DNA of 64,000 bases from Alloalcanivorax marinus (GTDB taxonomy: Bacteria > Pseudomonadota > Gammaproteobacteria > Pseudomonadales > Alcanivoracaceae), in assembly GCF_016785095.1 (NCBI RefSeq), contig NZ_JAEKJB010000008.1, positions 620,001 through 684,000 on the forward strand, read 5' to 3'. Of the stretch, positions 52,707-62,447 are shown in pieces. Below the pieces are notes generated by a model that made no database searches, was not told where the DNA came from, and saw nothing but the letters and a program-made list of their open reading frames with translations. The position numbers were made by a program, and so were the translations under genes. The stretch's first letter is position 1; every line of letters begins with the position of its first letter.

Positions 52707-53331
52707 CACCGGCCTCCGCGTCCCGTTGTTCAAGAATACGATCCAGCACCGCCGGGTCCGCCAGCCCTTCCGCCACCCAGCGCGCCACCACCAGGCCCAG
52801 CAGGAAGAACAGGCCGGTACCGAGCCGCAGGCTGGTGTTTTCACCCAGTTCCGTGGTGGCGATCAACGCGCCAAGCAGGAAGATCTCCGGCATCGCCCAC
52901 TCCCGCCCCTGGCGGTACCACCACAACCAGCGGCGCGGCCGGCCTCCGGCGTGAAGCCGGGCCATGGCCACCAGCAGCGCGGTCATCTGCGCCGCCGGCA
53001 TCACCACCAGAGTGCCCAGTACCACCGCGGCCACCAGGCCGTACCGATCACCGAACAACGCCGCCGCGCTGGACAGCACGGTCACCGAGCCGGCGGCGCC
53101 AAACTGGTCCACGTAAACCAGCGGCAAGCTGATCGCCGGCAGCCACAGCACCAGGGCGGTGGCCGCCAACGCGATCACCGCCTGGGCTCGCAAGCGGTGC
53201 TGCGAGCCCAGGCGGGCGCCGCAGCGCGGGCAATACCAATGGCCCCGGTCGGCGCCGGGCCGCGCCAGGCGCAGGTGGCAATCATGGCATACCACCGCCG
53301 GGCCGGAGGGCCGGGAGAGTGAGTCGGACAT
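52690..53331 (-). CDS. pqiA: PqiA-domain membrane protein, N-terminal half type with zinc ribbon
   Basis: A 213-residue inner-membrane protein. A rubredoxin-like ribbon has CHDC (about 15-18) and CPRCGARLG (about 34-42), followed by four membrane spans including PAISLPLVYVDQFGAAG (about 65-81) and the PEIFLLGALIATTELG stretch (about 148-163). It matches the first half of E. coli PqiA, while the second half is encoded next. Order on the minus strand is pqiA half 1, half 2, pqiB. Confidence 0.86.
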   Translation of the reverse strand: MSDSLSRPSGPAVVCHDCHLRLARPGADRGHWYCPRCGARLGSQHRLRAQAVIALAATALVLWLPAISLPLVYVDQFGAAGSVTVLSSAAALFGDRYGLVAAVVLGTLVVMPAAQMTALLVAMARLHAGGRPRRWLWWYRQGREWAMPEIFLLGALIATTELGENTSLRLGTGLFFLLGLVVARWVAEGLADPAVLDRILEQRDAEAGDAARL

Positions 53332-53453
53332 GAACTCACTCTAGCAGCCCGCTCCGGCCACTCCAGGCACGGAACGTAACCAGGGGGTAAAAGAGCGCAA
53401 AAAGATCACCTGGGTGCGGCGCCGGATATTCGCGAAGAACGCGGAAGCGTGGT

Positions 53454-53518
53454 GCAGGAGCGACTTTAGTCGCGATCAGCGGCGGTGCCCTTTTCATCGA
53501 GCCTGAAGTCGCTCCTAC
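53454..53518. repeat. REP-like inverted repeat (copy D)
   Basis: Arms 53454-53476 and 53502-53518 (CCTGAAGTCGCTCCTAC) form a hairpin of the same family as copies A-C, with the GACTTTAGTC variant of the core. It lies between the pqiA start region and the glnK-amtB terminator. Confidence 0.75.
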
Positions 53519-53560
53519 GGCAATACCAGCGCAACCGCCCGTGGAGAATCCGCGATGAAC

Positions 53561-53584
53561 AAAAAAGGGCGCCCGAAGGCGCCC
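53561..53584 (-). terminator. Intrinsic terminator of glnK-amtB
   Basis: On the minus strand, GGGCGCC and GGCGCCC enclose a TTCG tetraloop and are followed by TTTTTT. It begins about 27 bases after the amtB stop codon. Confidence 0.92.
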
Positions 53585-53611
53585 AAGGTTGTTCCAAGGA
53601 AGGAAACAGAA

Positions 53612-54871
53612 TCAGCTTTTCACGAATTCCGGGTAAGCCTCCATGCCGCAGTCCACCAGGTCCATGCCTTCGTACTCGTCCTCTTCGGAGACACGGATAC
53701 CGACGACCGCCTTGAGGATGCCCCACACGATCAGGCTGGCCACGAACACCCAGACGAAGATGGTGATAGCGCCAACGATCTGGCCGGTGAAGGTGGAACC
53801 GTCGTTGGTGAGCGGCACCAGCAGCAGGCCCAGCAGACCCACGACACCGTGCACGGAAATGGCGCCCACCGGATCGTCGATCTTCATCTTGTCCAGGGCC
53901 ACGATGCTGAACACCACCAGCACGCCGCCCAGGGCACCGAACAGAGTGGCGGTGAGCGCGGTCGGGGTGGAAGGCTCGGCGGTGATGGTCACCAGACCAG
54001 CCAGGGCACCGTTGAGCAGCATGGTCAGGTCGGCTTTGCCGAACAGGAAGCGGCCCACGATCAGGGCGGCCACGGCGCCACCGGCGGCGGCGGTGTTGGT
54101 GTTCAGGAACACCATGGCCACGGAGTGCGCGTTGGCGGCGTCGCCCAGCTTCAGAACGGAACCACCGTTGAAGCCGAACCAGCCCATCCACAGGATGAAG
54201 GTACCCAGGGTCGCCAGCGGCAGGTTGGCACCGGGGATCGCGTGGATCTCACCGTTGGGGCCGTATTTGCCTTTACGCGGACCGAGCAGCAGCACACCGG
54301 CCAGGGCGGCGGAGGCGCCGGCCATGTGCACGATGCCGGAACCGGCGAAGTCGGAGAAGCCCAGGTCACCCAGGTTGTACATGCCAAACACGTCGGCACC
54401 GTTCCAGGTCCAGGAACCTTCCATCGGATAGATGAAACCGGTCATGACCACGGCAAAGGCCAGGAACGCCCACAGCTTCATGCGTTCAGCCACGGCGCCG
54501 GAAACGATGGACATGGCGGTGGCCACGAACACCACCTGGAAGAAGAAGTCGGACGCGGCGGAATACACGGAATCGCCGTCGAAGCCGTTGGAGGCGGAAT
54601 CCGCCAGCACGCCGGCCAGATCGAAGGACTCAATGCCATTCAGGAAGATGCCACCGTCGTACATGATGGCGTAGCCGCACACCAGGTACATGATGCAGGC
54701 GATGGCGAACAACGCCACGTTCTTGGCAAGAATCTCTGTGGTGTTCTTGGCGCGAACCAGACCCGCCTCGAGCATGGCGAAGCCGGCGGCCATCCACATT
54801 ACCAGCGCGCCACACACCAGAAAATAAAAGGTGTCGATGGCGTACTGAAGTTCGAAAATTTGATTTTCCAC
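53612..54871 (-). CDS. amtB: Ammonium transporter
   Basis: A 419-residue Amt/Mep channel with about 11 membrane spans. The family signature DFAGSGIVHMAGASAALAG lies near 177-195, FILWMGWFGFNGGS near 231-244, and the later pore His region in SVHGVVGLLGLLL near 337. The N-terminus has no long cleavable signal, starting directly with the first helix region. It follows glnK by 73 bases in the conserved glnK-amtB order and is regulated with it by the sigma-54 promoter upstream. Confidence 0.95.
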   Translation of the reverse strand: MENQIFELQYAIDTFYFLVCGALVMWMAAGFAMLEAGLVRAKNTTEILAKNVALFAIACIMYLVCGYAIMYDGGIFLNGIESFDLAGVLADSASNGFDGDSVYSAASDFFFQVVFVATAMSIVSGAVAERMKLWAFLAFAVVMTGFIYPMEGSWTWNGADVFGMYNLGDLGFSDFAGSGIVHMAGASAALAGVLLLGPRKGKYGPNGEIHAIPGANLPLATLGTFILWMGWFGFNGGSVLKLGDAANAHSVAMVFLNTNTAAAGGAVAALIVGRFLFGKADLTMLLNGALAGLVTITAEPSTPTALTATLFGALGGVLVVFSIVALDKMKIDDPVGAISVHGVVGLLGLLLVPLTNDGSTFTGQIVGAITIFVWVFVASLIVWGILKAVVGIRVSEEDEYEGMDLVDCGMEAYPEFVKS

Positions 54872-54944
54872 GTTGCAACCCTCCGAGAATTTGGAAGCGT
54901 GTTCAGGACCTTGGCATGGGTCGTATTACACGTTGCTTTGAAAC

Positions 54945-55605
<661 letters not shown>

Positions 55606-55857
55606 ATGCAAAGCCAAGCCTTTATCGACCGCCTGATGGCCGACATCAGCCGCCATCTGCCCGCCGACCTGGGCCGTCTGCGCCAGGATGTGGAACACAG
55701 CGTGCGTGCCGTGCTGGGCGAGACCGTGACCCGCCTGGATCTGGTCAGCCGCGAGGAATTCGAGGTGCAGCGCCAAGTGCTGGAGCGCACCCGCGCCCGC
55801 CTGGAAGCGCTGGAGAAGCAGGTGGCGGCGCTGGAAAGCGCCGCCGATCAGCCCTGA
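55606..55857 (+). CDS. ubiK: Ubiquinone biosynthesis accessory factor UbiK (BMFP family)
   Basis: An 83-residue protein of the YqiC/UbiK family, an accessory factor of the aerobic ubiquinone synthesis complex. The core DVEHSVRAVLGETVTRLDLVS (within about 28-48) is followed by EEFEVQRQVLERTRARLEALE, a C-terminal trimerising coiled coil. I start it at the ATG at 55606. The gene is divergent from glnK. Confidence 0.92.
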   Translation: MQSQAFIDRLMADISRHLPADLGRLRQDVEHSVRAVLGETVTRLDLVSREEFEVQRQVLERTRARLEALEKQVAALESAADQP

Positions 55858-55881
55858 GCCAGGAAGGCATCGGGTAAGCGA

Positions 55882-58851
55882 TCAGAACGACCAGCCGAAG
55901 CGGGCCTGGCCGCCATGGTCGGCCCGGCCGTCGCCGGTCTCGCCCAGGTAGCCGAGAGTCAGGGTGGCACGCGGGGCCAGCAGCCAGCTGAAGCCGGCTT
56001 CCATCACCAGGGTATCGCGGGCCAGTGGCGCCCCTTCAACGGTAAAGGCTCCACCGCCGGCAAAACGCAGTGACGCCTCCGGCGTGGTGTCCCCCAACGC
56101 ATGTTGCCAGCCCAGGCTGCCGTACAGGCGAGTGGTGGGCTCACCGGCCAGGGTGGTGGAGAGCCGCGCCCCCAGGGTGCTGAAGGTGGTGTCCAGGGTT
56201 TCCCGGGCGCCGTGCAGGGCAGCGTCGCCGCCGTGCTCGTCGCCACCGTGCAATACCGTGCGCACCTGCGCCAGCCGCACGAACGGTTCCACGCTGCGAG
56301 TGGTCCCGAAGCGGTGCGCCGCCTCCACGAACGCCTGCCAGGTATCCGCGTCCCGGTCGCTGGCCAGGGATTCATTGAGCCCGCCCATGACCGCCCGACG
56401 ACGGGTGTCGATGCGGTGATGGCTGTAGAACAGGCCGCCACGCAGGGCACCCGGGCCGTGGCGGTACTCGCCGAACAGGCCGGCGTGGACGCTGTCGATG
56501 TCGGCGCTGCCGCGCTGGTCCGCCAGGTTCAGATCGGTACGGCCGGCGCCGAGCAGAACGCCGGCACGGCCGCCGCCAGTGAACACCCGATCCACGCCCA
56601 GCAGAGCACCCTGGGTGTCGCGGTCACGATCCGCGGTGCCGGGCTCGCCATCGGTCTGCCCCACGTTGCCGTAGGCTCGCAGCCAGGCAGTGACGCCCTG
56701 GCCCCGCGCCAAAGTGGTGCCGGCGGCCAGCCGGTCGTCGTCGCCGAAGCGCTCCAGGGCCGCGTCCCGCAGCAGCCGGCTGTCTTCCAGCAGCGCCCCG
56801 GCGGCACTGGCGTGCACCTCACCGCTGAGGCTGTCGTAGGCGGCGGCCAACGCCGCCGGCGAGCCGGTCTGCAGCGCCACCGTATCGTGCAGCACGTTGC
56901 CGGCGCCCAGGCTCTGCACCCCGGCGGCCACCGCCCGCTGGTTGTCGGTTTCGGCGACGGCGGCGAAGTTCAGGTCGTTACGGCGCAGTTCCAGGTCCAC
57001 GTTATTGGCGTCATAGAGCAGCGCCGCGTCCAGGAACAGGAAGTCCGAGGCCACCTGGTCGAAGCCGTCCACCAGCCCACCGTCGGCGGTAAGAATGCGG
57101 TAGCGGCTGATCGGCCGATATTCACCGGCTTCGCCGATGTGCACTACGGAGCCGGCCAGGGTCGCCTGGCCGGTAACGTGCAGGTGATCGGCGGCGCTAC
57201 CGGCCGGGTCCACCTCCACCTCGAAGGCGGCGCCGTCCGTCAGGGTCAGATCCCCGTCCACCGTCAGGGCGCCGATGGAATTGCCCGGTGCCAGGATACC
57301 GCCGGCGCGCACTTCGGTGCTGCCCACCTGGCCATTGCCCTGCAGGCGCCCACCGCTGAACACGGTCAATTCGCCACCGAGCGCGCCGTCCACCGCCAGC
57401 ACGCCAGCGCGCACTTCATGCAGACCGGCGTAGGCGCTGGCATCGCCGAGCAGGGACAGGCGGCCGCCGCCCACTTTCTCCAGGGCACCGGCGCCGGCGC
57501 TGATATCGCCCGAGAAGACGGTATCACCGTCACCGTCCACGGTGAGCAGGTGGTCACCCAGGTCCAGGGCGCCGGTAAAGGTAGCGGTGCCCGCACCGGC
57601 CCACAGCGTGGTGTCGGCGAGTTGGCGCAGGGCATTGCCCAGGGTCACGGTGCCTCGGGTGGCGAGGGTGCCGCCGTCCAATTCCAGGGTGCCGCTGCCC
57701 AAGGCCTGGTCGGCGGCCAGCGTCAGGGTGCCGCCGGTGAGCCTGGCGGTGCCGCTGAAGCCGGTGGACTGGCCATTGAGGACGGTGTCGCCAGCCCGGT
57801 GTTCGATCAGGCCATTGCCGTTGAACACCGGGAGGAACTCATAGCCCTGGTCGGTGTGGTTGAACACCAGGGCGCCGTCACCGCCGGAGAAACGCACTTC
57901 CTGCACGTCCAGAAAGCCGGCGCCGGTGGCGGTGGTCTCGCCGCCCAGGTAGACACGCCCGCGGGCATCCTGATGGCCGCCGATAATCACCAGGGACGGT
58001 GTCTCCCCCGCCGGGGCAATACGCACGGTGGCGCCGTCGGCCACGGTGGCCAGACCCTCGCCCTGGTAGCCCACGAACAGATAGCCTTGGCCGGACCAGA
58101 GGGTGTCGGCGCCGGTCATGTGGAGCTCGCCACGAGCGGTGCTTTCCCAACCGAGCAGGCCCTGGGCGGTGTGCACGCGAGCACCGTTGCTCATGGTGAC
58201 CACGCCCTCACCGGCCTGGCCCACGGCGGCATAGAAGGCATTGCTCAGTTGGCCGCCGTCCAGGTGCACCGTGCCTTTGCCGGTGGTGTAGCGGCCCAGC
58301 ACCAGATAGCTGTCGGAGTGCACATCCGCATTCTGGATAGTCAGGTCAGCCTGGCCGCGCTGACCCACGGTCAGGGTCGCGGCCACGTTCCAATCGGTGT
58401 CCGCGCCTTCCACCCTCATCACCGCCTCGCCGCTCTCTTCCTGGGCCAGGGTGGAGCCGTTGGAGGAGATGGTGGCGCCGTTGGCGAACCGCACATCGGC
58501 GCTGCCGAGCGCGCCGAACACCATGCCGTTGGCGCTGTTGAACCGGGTTTGCGCGCCGATCACCGTAAGGGTGCCCGCCGAGTCATCAAGGTTGCCGAGA
58601 ATGGTGAAGCCGGCGTTGACCTCGGCCCCATCGGCCACGGTCAGTTCGCCGGCGCCGTCGAAGCCAACGAACAAATGGCCTCCGGTATCCCAAGGATCGG
58701 GGCGGTCGCCGGGCAGTTCGACCACCTCGCCGTCGTCGATCAGATAGTCCACCGGCGCCGCCAGCGCCGGGCCGGCCGCGGCCAGCCCCCAACACAGAAC
58801 AAGAGCGCCACCGGCTCCCGTTAGACGGTAGCAAGCCTGGAAAGATGTCAT
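55882..58851 (-). CDS. Autotransporter with passenger of beta-strand repeats and barrel domain
   Basis: A type Va secreted protein of 989 residues. The signal peptide ends near residue 32 (ALA-APV). The passenger (about 33-690) is rich in Gly/Asp/Ala repeats of the GNATVADGA and LTVDGDG type expected of a parallel beta-helix, with a LGGELTVFSGGRLQGNGQVG junction near 490. The last about 270 residues form the autotransporter barrel, ending ARFGWSF with a terminal aromatic residue. No protease or lipase triad is recognised, so an adhesin-like role is a guess. A long antisense reading frame over it is a composition artefact. Confidence 0.88.
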   Translation of the reverse strand: MTSFQACYRLTGAGGALVLCWGLAAAGPALAAPVDYLIDDGEVVELPGDRPDPWDTGGHLFVGFDGAGELTVADGAEVNAGFTILGNLDDSAGTLTVIGAQTRFNSANGMVFGALGSADVRFANGATISSNGSTLAQEESGEAVMRVEGADTDWNVAATLTVGQRGQADLTIQNADVHSDSYLVLGRYTTGKGTVHLDGGQLSNAFYAAVGQAGEGVVTMSNGARVHTAQGLLGWESTARGELHMTGADTLWSGQGYLFVGYQGEGLATVADGATVRIAPAGETPSLVIIGGHQDARGRVYLGGETTATGAGFLDVQEVRFSGGDGALVFNHTDQGYEFLPVFNGNGLIEHRAGDTVLNGQSTGFSGTARLTGGTLTLAADQALGSGTLELDGGTLATRGTVTLGNALRQLADTTLWAGAGTATFTGALDLGDHLLTVDGDGDTVFSGDISAGAGALEKVGGGRLSLLGDASAYAGLHEVRAGVLAVDGALGGELTVFSGGRLQGNGQVGSTEVRAGGILAPGNSIGALTVDGDLTLTDGAAFEVEVDPAGSAADHLHVTGQATLAGSVVHIGEAGEYRPISRYRILTADGGLVDGFDQVASDFLFLDAALLYDANNVDLELRRNDLNFAAVAETDNQRAVAAGVQSLGAGNVLHDTVALQTGSPAALAAAYDSLSGEVHASAAGALLEDSRLLRDAALERFGDDDRLAAGTTLARGQGVTAWLRAYGNVGQTDGEPGTADRDRDTQGALLGVDRVFTGGGRAGVLLGAGRTDLNLADQRGSADIDSVHAGLFGEYRHGPGALRGGLFYSHHRIDTRRRAVMGGLNESLASDRDADTWQAFVEAAHRFGTTRSVEPFVRLAQVRTVLHGGDEHGGDAALHGARETLDTTFSTLGARLSTTLAGEPTTRLYGSLGWQHALGDTTPEASLRFAGGGAFTVEGAPLARDTLVMEAGFSWLLAPRATLTLGYLGETGDGRADHGGQARFGWSF

Positions 58852-58959
58852 TGTTATCCCCTATAACCCACAACAAAAATGCGCCAACCGGCATATTGGT
58901 TTTGCAACCTGGCTCACACCATTTTTGTGCATTATTACCGGGGAGGCGTGTCGACGGTA

Positions 58960-59880
58960 TCAGTCCATACTCGTAGCGGAAGGCGTGACGATGTCGAAAC
59001 CCGGGGCGAATTCGTCGAGCAGGGCGAACAGGCGCCCCATGGCCACCCGGTCCAGGTCGGTTTTGTTCATGGTTGCCGACACCCGGGGGTGCGGGTGGTG
59101 GCGGCCGGCAAGATGGGTGAGCACGCCGTTGCGCAAGGTCAGGGCGAAGCGGTGCTGCTCCGGCGCGTCCAGGTCCGGGAAGGTCCAGTTCAGCACCAGT
59201 TCCTCGCCCGCCGCGCGCTCGCCATTCAGACGCACCGCCAGGAACGAGAAAAACAAATCCGGCGTCATCGAGCGCACCAGATCCGGGGCCTGGCCGCCGC
59301 CCACCCGGCGCACGCCCAGGCGCAGCTCCTGGGCGCCGGTCAGGTAGGCATTGCGCCAAGTGGTGTTTTCACACTGATAACCCAGCTGTTCCAGAGCGTC
59401 GGCCTGCAGTTCGCGGGCGTCCCGGTTGTCCGGTTCGGCGAACACCACCTTGTTGACCACCTCGGCCACCCAGCGGTACTCACCGCGCTCGAACTCCACC
59501 CGCGCTTTTTCCAGCACCGCGGCGGCGCCACCCATCCAGGCCACCGTGCGGCGGGCGCTGTCCACCGGCGGCAACGGGTTCAGGTGAGCCGGGTTGGCGT
59601 CGTAAAAGCCCATGAAGCGCTGGTAGACCGCGCGCACGTTGTGGCTCACCGAGCCGTAGTAATCGCGGGCGTACCAGCGGCTGGCCAGGGGCTCCGGCAG
59701 GCGTTTCAGACGATCGGCGATGTCCAGCGGCGTCAGCCCGTGGTTGAGCAGGCGCAGGGTTTCGTCGTTGAGGAAGGCGTACATATCGCGCTGGTCGGCG
59801 AGAAATTCGCGGATGTTGTCGCCGCCCCAGGTAGGCCAGTGGTGCTGGGCGAACAGCACATCGCTGCGGTCGCCGTATCC
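58960..59880 (-). pseudogene. 5'-truncated alkyl sulfatase (SdsA1/BDS1-like) remnant
   Basis: The C-terminal part of a class III alkylsulfatase. Readable homology begins at YGDRSDVLFAQHHWPTWG (near 59877), which in intact enzymes follows the metallo-beta-lactamase metal sites. It continues through the dimerisation domain (RWYARDYYGSVSHNVRAVYQ) and the SCP2-like tail to the stop at 58960. Intact enzymes are about 630-660 residues; only about 305 remain, and the HxHxDH zinc motif is missing. The open frame extends to 60006 but that stretch does not look like the enzyme. The YifB gene starts at 60048, so the 5' half was deleted. Confidence 0.8.
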
Positions 59881-60047
59881 GCCAGCAGGACCTGGGCGAG
59901 GTGCGTTTCGGCGCCGGCGGCGGAGAAGGCGCTGGCCCTGATCGAACGCAGCGTGGGCCGCCTTTAACCGCCAACGGGCAAAACACCTACACCACGACGG
60001 GCGCATCTCGCACAGGCCACACCGGCCCGCCGCGTTAAGCTGGGCCC

Positions 60048-61535
60048 ATGAACATCACCAGCCTCAACAGCCGCGCCGCCCGAGGCGTCGACGCCGTGCC
60101 GGTGCGCGTGGAAACCCATCTGGCCCCGGGCCTGCCCGGCTTCACCATCGTCGGCCTGCCGGACACGGCGGTGCGGGAGAGCCGCGACCGGGTGCGCTCG
60201 GCCCTGGTCAACGCCGGCTTTGATTTCCCCCAGCGGCGCATCACCGTGAACCTGGCCCCGGCGGATCTGCCCAAGGACGGCGGACGCTTCGACCTGCCCA
60301 TCGCCCTCGGCATCCTGCTGGCCAGCGGCCAGCTGGGGCGGGTGGACACCGGCGGGCTGGAATTCGTCGGCGAGCTGGCCCTCAGCGGCCGGCTCAACCC
60401 GGTGCCGGCCCTGCTGCCGGCGGCCCTGGCCTGTGCCCGCGCCGGCCACACCCTGGTGGTGCCGCCGGACAACGCCGACGAAGCCGCCCTGGCCGGTGCC
60501 CACACCCTGGCGCCGGCCAGCCTGGCGGCGTTGTGCGCCCATCTGCGCGGCGCTGAACGCCTGGACCCGCACCCGGCACCGGCGGTGCCGGCCTCGCCAC
60601 CAACCGCCCTGCCCTGCCTGAGTGATGTACGGGGTCAGCCCGCCGGCAAGCGGGTGCTGGAGATCGCCGCCGGCGGGGGCCACTCACTGTTGCTGTGCGG
60701 CCCGCCCGGGGCCGGCAAGAGCCTGCTGGCCGCACGCCTGCCGGGGCTGCTGCCGCCGCTGGCTCGGGAAGAGGCACTGGAAGTGGCGGCGGTGCATTCC
60801 CTGCGCACCGCGAGGCCGGCGTCGGCGTTCCTGACCCGGCCCTACCGCAGCCCGCACCACACCATCTCCGCCACCGCGCTGGTGGGCGGCGGCGGCCGGC
60901 CCCGGCCCGGGGAAATTTCCCTGGCCCACCACGGCGTACTGTTCCTGGATGAGCTGCCGGAGTTTGGCCGCCAGGTTCTGGAGGTACTGCGCGAGCCCCT
61001 GGAAACCGGCGAGGTGCACATCGCGCGCACCGCCGAGCAACTGCGCTTCCCGGCCCGCTTCCAACTGGTGGCGGCCATGAACCCGTGCCCCTGCGGCTAT
61101 CTGGACGACCCGAACAAAGGTTGCGGCTACCGCTGCGACAAGGCGCGCCGTTATCGGCAGCGGCTGTCCGGCCCGCTGCTGGATCGCATCGACCTGCACC
61201 TGACGGTGCCGCCGGTGGACGCGGCCACCCTGCTCGCCGACGGTGACGGCGAACCCAGCGCCACGGTAAGAGCCAGGGTGACGATCGCCCGGGAGCGACA
61301 ATGGAACCGCCAGGGTTGCCTTAACCGGGACCTGCCGTCGGACGCCCTGAACCAGGGGCTGCGCGCCCACCGCGCCTGGCTGCGCGGCGTCATGGAGCGC
61401 CTTGATCTCTCCGCGCGGGCCCTGCACCGAAGCCTGCGGGTGGCGCGCACCATCGCCGACCTGGCCGCCAGCGACGAGGTGGAGCGCGCCCACCTGCGCG
61501 AGGCACTCAGCTATCGGGAGAGCGAGCCGGACTGA
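60048..61535 (+). CDS. comM: YifB-family Mg-chelatase-like AAA+ ATPase (ComM)
   Basis: A 495-residue ATPase. The N-terminal Lon-like domain (about 1-165) includes ETHLAPGLPGFTIVGLPD and the KDGGRFDLPIALGIL segment (about 76-90). Walker A GPPGAGKSLLAARL (about 223-236), Walker B LFLDELPEF (about 300-308) and the AMNPCPCG segment (about 343-350) follow, ending in the C-terminal Mg_chelatase_C domain. ComM in Vibrio and Haemophilus promotes branch migration during natural transformation. It stands alone; its end overlaps the convergent EamA gene. Confidence 0.93.
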   Translation: MNITSLNSRAARGVDAVPVRVETHLAPGLPGFTIVGLPDTAVRESRDRVRSALVNAGFDFPQRRITVNLAPADLPKDGGRFDLPIALGILLASGQLGRVDTGGLEFVGELALSGRLNPVPALLPAALACARAGHTLVVPPDNADEAALAGAHTLAPASLAALCAHLRGAERLDPHPAPAVPASPPTALPCLSDVRGQPAGKRVLEIAAGGGHSLLLCGPPGAGKSLLAARLPGLLPPLAREEALEVAAVHSLRTARPASAFLTRPYRSPHHTISATALVGGGGRPRPGEISLAHHGVLFLDELPEFGRQVLEVLREPLETGEVHIARTAEQLRFPARFQLVAAMNPCPCGYLDDPNKGCGYRCDKARRYRQRLSGPLLDRIDLHLTVPPVDAATLLADGDGEPSATVRARVTIARERQWNRQGCLNRDLPSDALNQGLRAHRAWLRGVMERLDLSARALHRSLRVARTIADLAASDEVERAHLREALSYRESEPD

Positions 61536-62394
61536 AGCGCCGCCACAGTTCCGCCAGCATCACCCCGGCCAGGGTCAGCAGACCGCCGAACAGATGCGCC
61601 CAGGTAAGCTGCTCGCGCAGCACCACGGCGGCGATGGCGGCGGTGAATAACGGCACCAGATTGAAGAACAGGCTGACACGACTGGGATCGAGCCGGGTGA
61701 TGCCATTCATCCACAACCAGGGCGCGGCGATGGAGGCGGCCACGCCAGCGTAGGCGATCAGCGGCAGCGCCTCGGTGCTCAGCCCCTGACGCGGCGACAG
61801 CAACATCAGTGGCAGCAGCACCACGATGCCCACCAGCACCTGTAGGTAAAGCAGGGTGAGCGCCGGCAGGTCCGGCCGCCAGCGCTTCAGCAACACGCCG
61901 TAGACCGCGTAGGACAGTGTCGCCAACAACATCAACAGATCGCCCATGTTGACGCCCTGGTGAATCAGGGCGGCCGGGTCGCCGGAGGACACCACCACGA
62001 TCACCCCGGCCAGGGAGATCAGCGCCCCGGTGACCGCGCCCAGGGTGAGCGGCTGGCCGAGCAGTAGCGCTGACAACAGCAGCGCCAGCAGCGGCATCAA
62101 CGAGAGAATGATGCCCATGTTCGTGGCACTGGTGGAAATGCCGGCGTAGTAGGCCAGGGTCTGGTAGGCGACCATGCCGAGAATACCAAGCACCACGTTG
62201 TGCCACAGCCACGGCCGGATGGCGTGGCGCTGGCGCCATAGCGGTCGCAGCATCACCGGGGTGAGCAGGGCGCCGGCCAGCAGCCAGCGATAGAAACCGA
62301 TCTCCGCCGGGTACAGCACCCCGGCGACCAGCTTGTTGACCACGTTGTTGCCCGACCAAAGCATCACCGCGGCCAGCGGAAACAGGTAGGCCAA
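61507..62394 (-). CDS. EamA/DMT-family transporter
   Basis: A 295-residue membrane protein with two EamA repeats (about 5-135 and 150-285), 10 predicted spans, and the motif SLMPLLALLLSALLLGQPL (about 98-116). Exporters of this class move amino acids or metabolites; the substrate is unknown. It overlaps the end of the YifB gene by 29 bases in convergent orientation. Confidence 0.9.
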   Translation of the reverse strand: MAYLFPLAAVMLWSGNNVVNKLVAGVLYPAEIGFYRWLLAGALLTPVMLRPLWRQRHAIRPWLWHNVVLGILGMVAYQTLAYYAGISTSATNMGIILSLMPLLALLLSALLLGQPLTLGAVTGALISLAGVIVVVSSGDPAALIHQGVNMGDLLMLLATLSYAVYGVLLKRWRPDLPALTLLYLQVLVGIVVLLPLMLLSPRQGLSTEALPLIAYAGVAASIAAPWLWMNGITRLDPSRVSLFFNLVPLFTAAIAAVVLREQLTWAHLFGGLLTLAGVMLAELWRRFSPARSPDS

Positions 62395-62447
62395 AACGAA
62401 CTCCTCGAGACGGGCGCCAACCGGCCCCGCCAGTGATTACGGAACGC

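Noticed and set aside
56101-58824. A 907-codon open frame antisense to the autotransporter
   Set aside because: Low-complexity His/Gly/Ala/Gln composition typical of antisense GC-rich repeats, with no known domain.
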